In this document: positions 24,687-32,002 of the stretch, in pieces
Position numbering within the stretch: position 1 is the first letter of the stretch
Layout: every line of letters begins with the position of its first letter
Assembly (NCBI GenBank): GCA_002335495.1
Contig: DDBW01000021.1
Location: forward strand, 550-43,365
Length of the DNA stretch: 42,816 nt
Direction: 5' to 3'
From: Candidatus Dojkabacteria bacterium UBA2022
GTDB lineage: Bacteria; Patescibacteriota; Dojkabacteria; SC72
Notes under the pieces: model-generated
The model's input: the letters and a program-made list of their open reading frames with translations, nothing else
Told to the model about the DNA's origin: nothing
Database searches by the model: none
Program-made: the position numbers and the translations under genes

Positions 24687-25211
24687 ATGTCAAAGAATAG
24701 AGCTCAAAAATCTGAGTTGCTCTCTAAGTATGTAGACATGCTTAAAGGAAACGCAGGTTACCTACTCGTAGACACCAATGGATTGGATACCCTAACCATC
24801 ACCAAATTCAAGATGGGATTAAAGGAAATTGGTGCAGACTATGCAGTAGTAAAAAACTCCGTCTTTAAGATTGCTCTCCAAGAGACTAATCAACCTGTAC
24901 AAACACAGGATTTCGACGGACCAACAGCTGTAATCAGCTATAAGGAAGACCCTACAGCCGCAGCAAAGTTAATCAAGGAAGTACAGAAAGAAACCGAGAA
25001 ACTAAGCGCACGTGCAGGAACCATTAACGGTGAATATATCGATGCAGAAAAAGTAATGCAGTTGGCAGACATCCCATCAAGGGAAGTTCTCCTTGCCAAA
25101 CTTCTTGGATCCCTCAACGCTCCTCTATCTGGCGTTATGAACGCCATTACAGGTAACGTACGAGGCTTTACTATGGTACTTAGACAGCTTTCAGAAAAAG
25201 AAGCTAAGTAA
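24687..25211 (+). CDS. rplJ: 50S ribosomal protein L10
   Basis: The 174-residue protein shows the L10 pattern (YLLVDTNGLDTLTITKFKMGL; AVVKNSVFKIALQ; GPTAVISYKEDPTAAAKL). The C-terminal helix binds L12 dimers. It is followed by rplL and probably autoregulated through the leader at 24613-24657. Confidence 0.96.
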   Translation: MSKNRAQKSELLSKYVDMLKGNAGYLLVDTNGLDTLTITKFKMGLKEIGADYAVVKNSVFKIALQETNQPVQTQDFDGPTAVISYKEDPTAAAKLIKEVQKETEKLSARAGTINGEYIDAEKVMQLADIPSREVLLAKLLGSLNAPLSGVMNAITGNVRGFTMVLRQLSEKEAK

Positions 25212-25244
25212 TAAATATTTAATTTAATTAAAAATTTTATAGCA

Positions 25245-25649
25245 ATGGAAGAGACAAAGAATTTGCCAAAGCTTTCAGCAGAAGCACAGAAAGTTCTCGA
25301 AGCTGTTGAGAAAATGACAGTATTGGAACTTGCTGATCTCGTAAAGGTTATGGAAGACAAGTTCGGCGTAAGTGCAGCAGCTCCTGTTGCAGTAGCAGCC
25401 GCAGCTCCAGCAGCCGCAGCAGATGTCGAAGAGAAGACAATGTTCAACATTGTTCTTCAGGACGCAGGTGCTAACAAGATCAACGTCATCAAGGTAGTAA
25501 GAGAACTTACTGAACTTGGACTCAAAGAGGCTAAGGATCTTGTAGACGCAGGTGCAGGAACCGTAATCAAGGAGAACGTCCAGAAGGATGCAGCTGAAGA
25601 AGCAAAGAAGAAATTTGAAGAGGCAGGTGCTAAAGTAGAACTTAAGTAA
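25245..25649 (+). CDS. rplL: 50S ribosomal protein L7/L12
   Basis: The 134-residue protein has the N-terminal dimerisation helices (VEKMTVLELADLVKVMEDKFG) and an Ala-rich hinge. The C-terminal domain ends with IKVVRELTELGLKEAKDLVD and a typical Lys/Glu tail. There is no visible Shine-Dalgarno sequence. An intrinsic terminator follows. Confidence 0.97.
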   Translation: MEETKNLPKLSAEAQKVLEAVEKMTVLELADLVKVMEDKFGVSAAAPVAVAAAAPAAAADVEEKTMFNIVLQDAGANKINVIKVVRELTELGLKEAKDLVDAGAGTVIKENVQKDAAEEAKKKFEEAGAKVELK

Positions 25650-25675
25650 CCCCTACTCTATTTCGAAACTAAAAG

Positions 25676-25699
25676 ACCGGAGAAATCCGGTTTTTTTTT
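25676..25699 (+). terminator. Intrinsic terminator after rplL
   Basis: A stem ACCGGA/TCCGGT (25676-25681 with 25686-25691) with a GAAA tetraloop is followed by eight further Ts. Confidence 0.92.
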
Positions 25700-25733
25700 A
25701 CTTCACACAAATTTCACATTCCCATGTTAAAAT

Positions 25734-26042
25734 ATGAGCATAAGATATCAATACTACTTAATGAAAACGATTGTACCAATAGCTATAATCACCGCAATAA
25801 TAGTTGCAGTAGTAGTAGCTATGAACACTCCTAAAACAAATACAGATAGCACCGATAATAATCAATCGGACTCTACATCGCAATGCATCATAACTATCCA
25901 AGGGGAGCAATATGATGTAACACAATTCCAAAACCTCCACCCAGGAGGAAACATATTCAGATGCGGAACAGATATGACCTCCGACTTTGAAAACCAACAC
26001 GGTAACGATTTAGACCGAATTAAACCTTATAAAATCAACTAA
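25734..26042 (+). CDS. Membrane-anchored cytochrome b5-like heme-binding protein
   Basis: The 102-residue protein has one N-terminal membrane helix (about 12-30), a Ser/Thr/Asn linker and a very short cytochrome b5-like domain. YDVTQFQNLHPGGNIFRCG carries the HPGG motif (69-72, axial His69), and the second axial His may be His89 in ENQHG. Two cysteines (51, 77) could form a disulfide outside the cell. The start may be ATG 25734 or ATG 25761 (Met10). A TTAAAAT box lies just before the first ATG, which favours a start at or after 25734. Confidence 0.7.
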   Translation: MSIRYQYYLMKTIVPIAIITAIIVAVVVAMNTPKTNTDSTDNNQSDSTSQCIITIQGEQYDVTQFQNLHPGGNIFRCGTDMTSDFENQHGNDLDRIKPYKIN

Positions 26043-26061
26043 ATCCCCCTACTCTCTTATA

Positions 26062-26090
26062 TTGAAAAAATGTTGTCCGGATGCTATAAT
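26062..26090 (+). promoter_or_regulatory. Predicted promoter of the 7TM/ATP-grasp operon
   Basis: TTGAAA (26062-26067) and a perfect TATAAT (26085-26090) are separated by 17 bases. Transcription would start near 26097 and give a leader of about 65 bases. Confidence 0.75.
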
Positions 26091-26116
26091 CACCACATTA
26101 AGATCCTCTAATTGCC

Positions 26117-26133
26117 CTAGGTACAATACCTAG
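26117..26133 (+). promoter_or_regulatory. Leader hairpin before the 7TM gene
   Basis: CTAGGTA (26117-26123) and TACCTAG (26127-26133) form a perfect 7-pair hairpin with a CAA loop, 20-36 bases into the predicted transcript. It lacks a T-run, so it is not a terminator. The role is unknown. Confidence 0.4.
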
Positions 26134-26162
26134 AAAATCATATAAGTTTGATCCATAAAAAT

Positions 26163-26819
26163 ATGTCAGAACTAACGCAGTGGCTACTTTCCCATGGTAT
26201 ATCAATGGCAGTATTAGAAATAATAGTATTCATCCCAATCCTAGCCACCCTCGTAAACCTATCAAGATATTTCATTGGGTTTAAGTCCTTTGGAATATAT
26301 GCACCAGTAATCCTAGCCTTGGCATATCGCTATACAGGACTAAGATATGGATTGATTATAACCCTCCTCGTAGTTATAGCAGCCTTTATTGGATACTCAG
26401 TACTTAAAAGAATCAGAATGCACTATCTTGCCCGCGTAGCGATTAACTATGTAATAGTGGCTCTAGTAGTTGTATTTGGAATCGCCACCTTTGATAGCCT
26501 TAACCCTCTTGGATTTGATAATTTTGAAAGCGTAAATCCACTAGCTCTAATATCGATTGTTGCCCTCTCTGACTTCTTTATAAAGATGTATGTAAAAAAG
26601 AGCATCACTGCAACCGCACGAGTACTTTTGGAAACAGTTCTAATCGCTGTAATCGGATGGAGCTTAATCTCCGCCCAATCCATGATCGAATACCTTGTGA
26701 ACAATCTATGGATGCTCGGAGTCTTCCTAATCCTAAATCTAATCATCGGAAGATATACAGGGCTAAGGATAAAAGAGTACTTTAGATTCAGCTTCATCAT
26801 TAAAAATGAAAATAAGTGA
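26163..26819 (+). CDS. 7TM membrane protein of the type linked to inactive transglutaminase domains
   Basis: The protein has about 218 residues from ATG 26163 (a TTG at 26148 is a weaker choice). It is almost entirely hydrophobic helices with features of the 7TM domain that in other bacteria is fused to an inactive transglutaminase and lies next to RimK-like ligases (FIPILATLVNLSRYFIGFKSFGIYAPVILALA, RYTGLRYGLII). Here the 7TM part stands alone. It overlaps the next ATP-grasp gene by 14 bases, indicating tight co-translation. It may bring the ligase or its product to the membrane. Confidence 0.75.
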   Translation: MSELTQWLLSHGISMAVLEIIVFIPILATLVNLSRYFIGFKSFGIYAPVILALAYRYTGLRYGLIITLLVVIAAFIGYSVLKRIRMHYLARVAINYVIVALVVVFGIATFDSLNPLGFDNFESVNPLALISIVALSDFFIKMYVKKSITATARVLLETVLIAVIGWSLISAQSMIEYLVNNLWMLGVFLILNLIIGRYTGLRIKEYFRFSFIIKNENK

Positions 26820-28296
26820 TCTCTTTCGCCTCAATAAAGAGGTATTAGGAATTAACAGCCGAAATCAATTTTTCGTCAGAGAATATAATCCTATCGCAGG
26901 TAAGCTTATTGCTGATAACAAGATAATCACCAAGAGAGTTTTAGCAAAAGTTGGAATAAAAAGTGCAGAGCTATACAAAGTAATCAGAACAAAAAAACAA
27001 CTTGAATTCCTAGACTGGAGTTCACTACCAAAAAGCTTTGTACTTAAACCTAACCAAGGAACTCACGGCAACGGAATTATAGTCTTCTACGGAAAGAAGA
27101 AAGGAGAGTACGAGTGGATTAGACCAAACGGAACCACAATGACTCAAACCGACCTAATCCTCCATATAGAAAGCATCCTGGAGGGAAGATTCTCAATGGG
27201 AAATAGAAATGACATTGCCATTATCGAAGAACGAATCAAGATAGACAACGTCCTCAAACCGTTTACATACAAAGGAGTACCTGATGTAAGAGTAATTGTG
27301 TTTAATAAAATCCCAGTTCTAGCAATGCTCCGACTCCCAACCAAACGATCAAACGGAACGGCAAACCTTCATTCGGGAGCTATATGTGTTGGAATAGATA
27401 TAGCATCCGGAATAACAAGAGAAGGAATGTATCTAAAGAAAAGTCCGCTAATCGAAGACACATACACCGCAACAGAAACAACTTTAGACCTCGAAAATAA
27501 CCTTCCTATAATAGGAATCCAAATTCCTTTCTGGAACGAGATCCTTGAAATTGCAGTTAAATCTCAACTAGCCAGCGGATTAGGTTACATTGGGGTAGAC
27601 ATTGCAATAGATCGAGATAACGGGCCGATGGTTCTTGAAATTAACGCAAGACCAGGACTAGGAATTCAGGTAGCTAATAGAATTGGGCTTAGATCCAGAC
27701 TAGAAAGAGTCAAAGGCATTGAAGTAAAAAGCATGAAGCACGGTATTAGACTTGCTAAAAACCTCTTCGGAGGAGAGGTTGAGGAAGAGATTGAGAATAT
27801 CAGTGGTAAAACAGTCGTAAATTTAATAGAAAAAGTAACCCTCTTCCATAAAAAAATAGAAACAAAACCCCTTAAGAAAAAAGCAAAAACCATTATTAAA
27901 AAGGACTTCGTAAAAGCGATGCTAGATACGGGAATAATAACTTCACGTATCGACTGGGGAATTGCATCAAGAATTGGGTACTTCAAAGCGTTGGAGTTCT
28001 TCAAAGGTCTTAAAATACCATCCTCCTTCCCTACCCTTAAAGATGCACAAAACTATATCGATAACCTAGAAGCAGATAAAATATCCCATCCCGATATAAT
28101 CCGTCTGGCAAAGGTAAATGATGAGGAAGGAAACCATATCCTTCCAGTAATTGAGGTAGAAATGAGGATTGCTGGAGAGGTAAAAAGAATTGAAATGATT
28201 GTAAGTACACAGAAAGCAATGATATATCCAGTGTTGATTGGTAGAAAGGATCTTAAAAATTATCTTATCGATACAAGTAAAACTTTTACAAAATAA
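26806..28296 (+). CDS. ATP-grasp ligase (alpha-L-glutamate ligase-like) fused to a retropepsin-like protease domain
   Basis: The 496-residue protein starts with a RimK/alpha-L-glutamate-ligase-like ATP-grasp domain (about 1-315). It has the flexible loop KPNQGTHGNG (81-90), an EERI hinge region (141-144), DVRVIVF (160-166) and the metal-binding end VLEINARPG (276-284). The C-terminal part (about 360-496) resembles the RimB-like 'ATP-dependent zinc protease' aspartyl family: LDTGIITSRID with DTG at 374-376, then EVEMRIAGEVKRIEMIVS and the end MIYPVLIGRKDL. These two proteins are normally separate neighbours; here they are one chain. The ligase would add an amino acid with ATP and the protease may trim it. 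The substrate is unknown. Confidence 0.8.
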   Translation: MKISDLFRLNKEVLGINSRNQFFVREYNPIAGKLIADNKIITKRVLAKVGIKSAELYKVIRTKKQLEFLDWSSLPKSFVLKPNQGTHGNGIIVFYGKKKGEYEWIRPNGTTMTQTDLILHIESILEGRFSMGNRNDIAIIEERIKIDNVLKPFTYKGVPDVRVIVFNKIPVLAMLRLPTKRSNGTANLHSGAICVGIDIASGITREGMYLKKSPLIEDTYTATETTLDLENNLPIIGIQIPFWNEILEIAVKSQLASGLGYIGVDIAIDRDNGPMVLEINARPGLGIQVANRIGLRSRLERVKGIEVKSMKHGIRLAKNLFGGEVEEEIENISGKTVVNLIEKVTLFHKKIETKPLKKKAKTIIKKDFVKAMLDTGIITSRIDWGIASRIGYFKALEFFKGLKIPSSFPTLKDAQNYIDNLEADKISHPDIIRLAKVNDEEGNHILPVIEVEMRIAGEVKRIEMIVSTQKAMIYPVLIGRKDLKNYLIDTSKTFTK

Positions 28297-28313
28297 TTTA
28301 AGTATACCGTTAA

Positions 28314-29288
28314 ATGCAGAAAGACTACTTAAAAATAGCGGGCAACGTACACCTGGCATATTACGTGGAAGCTGCCGATGAGCTAGGAATAAAATACGAA
28401 ATCATATTCCGTAATTTAACGGCAAGATTTGAGGCTGACGGTAAACACTGGTTTATTAATAACACCGCCCTTCCAATCACAAACGCCCCAAGCGCACGAC
28501 TAGCAAGAGGAAAACATCTAGCAAACGCAATACTAACAAAAGCAGGGATACCTGTACCTAAACAGCTCAAAGCACAGAATTTGGAAGATGTAATGAACTT
28601 CTTCTATGAAAATAAAGAGATAGTTCTTAAACCATCTCAAAACCTTGGGGGAAAAGGAATCTCAATCCTCCCTTCAACCCCTACTGATGTAAAACAGGCC
28701 TATGAGTACGCCAAAGATCATGATAAAACCGGAACTGTACTAGTAGAACAGTATATCCACGGTGAAAACTACCGAATTTTAGCAATTAGAGATAAGGTAG
28801 TAGGAGTAGTAAGAAGACTACCTGCGACGGTTGAAGGCGACGGAGAAAAAACAATAGCCCAACTTATCGAGACAGAAAATATCGAAAGAAAAGCCCGTTT
28901 CCTTATGCCAATACCTGTAGATGAAGAGACCGTAAAGCACCTCTCTCACAAAGGTCTCACACTCGAAAGCGTCCTTGAAGAAGGTAAAAGCTCAACCGTA
29001 CGATCTAACACAAATCTAACAACTGGTGGAACAACCGAAGAATGCAGCAACATTATGCATCCATACTACGAAGATTTAGCGCTTAAAACTCTTAACGCTT
29101 TAGGGTTAGAATTCGGAGGAATTGACTTAATAACCCAAGATATTACACAACCAGCCCCATGTGCTATTAATGAGGTAAACTACAATCCAGGCTTAAGATT
29201 ACACTATAAAGTAGACAAAGGAGAGGTGAAAAAAGTTGCAGTACCTATAATGGAATACATTAGAGACAGATACACCGGAAAGAAGTAA
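28314..29288 (+). CDS. ATP-grasp ligase resembling the cyanophycin-synthetase ATP-grasp domain
   Basis: The 324-residue protein is a single ATP-grasp unit. Visible motifs are ARLARGKHLANAILTKAGIP (subdomain A entry), VLKPSQNLGGKGI (loop), LVEQYIHGENYRILAI, the CphA-type RRLPATVEGDGEKTIAQLI and NLTTGG, and the metal-binding end AINEVNYNPGLRLHY. It lacks a Mur-ligase part. CphA- and GshF-type enzymes with this signature form amide bonds to a carboxylate activated by ATP. It lies 17 bases after the ligase-protease fusion. Confidence 0.82.
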   Translation: MQKDYLKIAGNVHLAYYVEAADELGIKYEIIFRNLTARFEADGKHWFINNTALPITNAPSARLARGKHLANAILTKAGIPVPKQLKAQNLEDVMNFFYENKEIVLKPSQNLGGKGISILPSTPTDVKQAYEYAKDHDKTGTVLVEQYIHGENYRILAIRDKVVGVVRRLPATVEGDGEKTIAQLIETENIERKARFLMPIPVDEETVKHLSHKGLTLESVLEEGKSSTVRSNTNLTTGGTTEECSNIMHPYYEDLALKTLNALGLEFGGIDLITQDITQPAPCAINEVNYNPGLRLHYKVDKGEVKKVAVPIMEYIRDRYTGKK

Positions 29289-29347
29289 CCTTTACCCCCT
29301 ACTCTATTGGGTGTAAAATTTCCTAGCTAAGATATGAATCCACTATC

Positions 29348-30325
29348 ATGCACACTAACTACTTCGAAGTAGAAGCAAATTCAAACTACGAACTGGGTGA
29401 AAAACTTGGAATGATATTCAAGGATAAGCTTCATAAGGATATTGCGACAGCCCAAGCGAGTTCATATTGGGAGAGAAGATCGCTAGAGGCCTTAAAATAT
29501 TTACAACCGACCCAAAATACCTTCCCTCACTATATTGAAGAGCTACAAGGCTATGCAAAGGCGGCAGAGATCCCCTTCAACGACCTTTGGACCTTGAGCC
29601 TGGAAGACGAAGTGTATTTCGAGGATAAGTGCACAACTTTCATAACAAACAAAGGACTCCTAATTGGCCACAACGAAGACCAGGGAGGGGCGACAGAGAG
29701 TGTGTGCGTTCTTAAAAAGACTATCAAAGAAACAACCATACTAGAACTGTATTATCTTCATACATTGGGGGGAAATGCTATTTCAATAAACTCGAATGGA
29801 TACATACAAGCTATAAACTCGCTTAGTCAGACTGATAAAAGATTGGGAGTACCAAGGAACGTTATTGCCAGATGGGTTTCAGAAACCTCCTCTGTAGAAA
29901 ACGACCTCGAGACATTGAAAGGAATAGAAAGAAGTTCAGGTTTCGGGCACAACGTAGTTGATCGAAACGGTAATGCGTACAACATTGAGAGCAGTGCAAC
30001 CGAATTGGATATGCAACAAGTTGACTCTCCGTACGTTCATGCAAACCACTACCTCAGAAGTTTAAAGAAATACGAAGCCAATCATGGATCGACATATACC
30101 TTTAACAGATATGAGTGTGGAATCAACTTGATAAAAGATAATATGACAACGCTTCAAATGCAGGATCTTCTTAAAAACAGAGATACTGGTGAAGCATCCA
30201 GCATATTTAACAGCAGAACAGTTGGAAGTATGATTGTGGATTTAGGGAAAAAAGTTGCATATATCTGGCTAGCAAGAGAAAATGAAAAGGGATGGATTGA
30301 ATATAATATAGATTTTATTAAATAG
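29348..30325 (+). CDS. C45-type Ntn hydrolase (acyltransferase/peptidase family)
   Basis: The 325-residue protein matches the acyl-CoA:6-aminopenicillanate acyltransferase / C45 family. The likely nucleophile Cys95 lies in DKCTTFITNKGLLIGHNEDQ, and autoproteolytic cleavage before Cys95 would expose it as an N-terminal residue. Later family segments include GGNAISINSNGYIQAINSL and GFGHNVVDRNGNAYNIESS. Members cut or transfer amide bonds. It lies between two cyanophycin-synthetase-like genes, only one base before the next start, so a role in releasing or recycling the amide product is inferred. Confidence 0.8.
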   Translation: MHTNYFEVEANSNYELGEKLGMIFKDKLHKDIATAQASSYWERRSLEALKYLQPTQNTFPHYIEELQGYAKAAEIPFNDLWTLSLEDEVYFEDKCTTFITNKGLLIGHNEDQGGATESVCVLKKTIKETTILELYYLHTLGGNAISINSNGYIQAINSLSQTDKRLGVPRNVIARWVSETSSVENDLETLKGIERSSGFGHNVVDRNGNAYNIESSATELDMQQVDSPYVHANHYLRSLKKYEANHGSTYTFNRYECGINLIKDNMTTLQMQDLLKNRDTGEASSIFNSRTVGSMIVDLGKKVAYIWLARENEKGWIEYNIDFIK

Positions 30326-30326
30326 C

Positions 30327-32000
30327 ATGAAAGTAACAGTACTACAGGGAGCCAACCTTATAAACCCAATAACAACAATAATAATAGGATGCGACAGTAC
30401 TCCTAAGACCGATCACATAGAAGATGTCAAAAACCTTCATCCAGTCTTTATGGAGGACTATAAAGTAGAAGGAAACGATATACATATCCAATCAAAACTC
30501 CCTCATCTTTGGAAAGAAGCTGCCGTTGCAATAAATAACTACTCAACAGGAGAATGGACTTATGATCTAACGAAAGGATTCCTCTATGAGAATCTAATCA
30601 AGAAACAAATACTTTCCATGTCTACTATCCCTATTCTACGCGCCGCCCATGAGTTGGGTTACGAAACTACCCAATACTTTATAGAAGAAGGCTTTACACC
30701 AGAGGGAGTACTAAAAAAGTATAACCGATACTACGGCGTTGGAGCTGGACAGGAAGTTGAGACCGTAATATCAATTGCCAGCAGTCAAGATTCAAACCTA
30801 GCCAAAATGATTCAGGAGGATAAATGGCTAACCAACCTAATGCTGGATAGACTTAAACTTCCAATCGCAAAGTGGCAACTAGTTGAAAACAGAGAAACTT
30901 TGAAAGAACTACATGAAAGTTACAGAAAACCTTATGTTGTTAAACCAGTTGGATTAACAGGAGGACATGGGGTAACTACAAATATAAATACCCTAGAGCA
31001 AGCATACGCCGCCTATGACACGGCAATGGTTTCTATTGAATCAAAAGAACGCAAAGACTGGCAAAAAAAGATTATGGTCCAAGAACAAGTCGCAGGAGAA
31101 GATTACAGGATACTAGTTATCAATGGAAGAATGGAGATTGCTACCAAAAGAATCCCTGCATTTGTCGTTGGTGATGGTGTAAGTACAATAGAGTCACTGA
31201 TAGAAAATATAAACAAAGATCCAAGACGGGACACAACAATACCCACCCATATTCTCAAGCCGATAATAATTGACGATCAATTAACAACCTTCTTGAAAGA
31301 ACAGAATCTGGATGTAAAATATGTACCTAAGAAAGACGAAAAAGTTTATGTAAGAAAGGTAGCAAGCATGAGCCAGGGAGGAATAACCGAAGACTTTACC
31401 GACCAAGTAAATCCACAGATTCGAAGCATCGTGGAATCCCTTGCATCTTCAATACACGCCTACGCATTAGGGGTTGATATTATATGCCAGGATATCTCCA
31501 AACCATTAACATCTGAAAACGGATCAATTATAGAATGCAACACCATGCCTGAATCATACCTCAACGCATTCCCAGTAATAGGTAGGCAGTACCCCAACAT
31601 TGGCCATATGGTTATAAAAGGCCTGCTGGACGGCAAGCCTAAGACAAAAAAAATGGTATTCATAGGTAGTGACGAGAAGAAAATCGATACTTTTATAAAA
31701 CTAAATACCTCTACGAATGAAAAAGTTGGTATGTACAGACAAGGAAGTATATTCATCAATGGAGACCAGATAACATCTCAAATAGAAACGTGGAGAGCCG
31801 TAGAAGCCCTAAAACTAAATGCCTCCCTATCTGCCATAATACTTTGCTACAACGATTTTGATGAGGTAGAAAAGAATGGAATAGGTTTTGATCACGCAGA
31901 TACAATAGGAGTTGATTCACAACTTGAGGGAGATAGTAGATTTACCTCAATCAATGGATTGATTAGCTACGGAGTGGTAAGGGAAGTAAAAACAATATAA
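30327..32000 (+). CDS. Cyanophycin-synthetase-like ATP-grasp protein with degenerate Mur-ligase remnant
   Basis: The 557-residue protein has an N-terminal region (1-160) like the CphA N-domain. An ATP-grasp domain follows (165-440: VVKPVGLTGGHGVTT at 204-218, RILVINGRMEIATKRIPAFVVGDG, metal-binding IIECNTMPE). The C-terminal region (441-557) parallels the start of the CphA Mur-ligase part: KVGMYRQGSIFINGDQI and the segment NGIGFDHADTIGVD correspond to the CphA GMTTTDGIYIDG-like and GLAFDRCDV-like segments. The P-loop expected before them is replaced by FIGSDEKKID, and the rest of the Mur domain is missing. Full CphA has about 870 residues. Confidence 0.78.
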   Translation: MKVTVLQGANLINPITTIIIGCDSTPKTDHIEDVKNLHPVFMEDYKVEGNDIHIQSKLPHLWKEAAVAINNYSTGEWTYDLTKGFLYENLIKKQILSMSTIPILRAAHELGYETTQYFIEEGFTPEGVLKKYNRYYGVGAGQEVETVISIASSQDSNLAKMIQEDKWLTNLMLDRLKLPIAKWQLVENRETLKELHESYRKPYVVKPVGLTGGHGVTTNINTLEQAYAAYDTAMVSIESKERKDWQKKIMVQEQVAGEDYRILVINGRMEIATKRIPAFVVGDGVSTIESLIENINKDPRRDTTIPTHILKPIIIDDQLTTFLKEQNLDVKYVPKKDEKVYVRKVASMSQGGITEDFTDQVNPQIRSIVESLASSIHAYALGVDIICQDISKPLTSENGSIIECNTMPESYLNAFPVIGRQYPNIGHMVIKGLLDGKPKTKKMVFIGSDEKKIDTFIKLNTSTNEKVGMYRQGSIFINGDQITSQIETWRAVEALKLNASLSAIILCYNDFDEVEKNGIGFDHADTIGVDSQLEGDSRFTSINGLISYGVVREVKTI

Positions 32001-32002
32001 CC

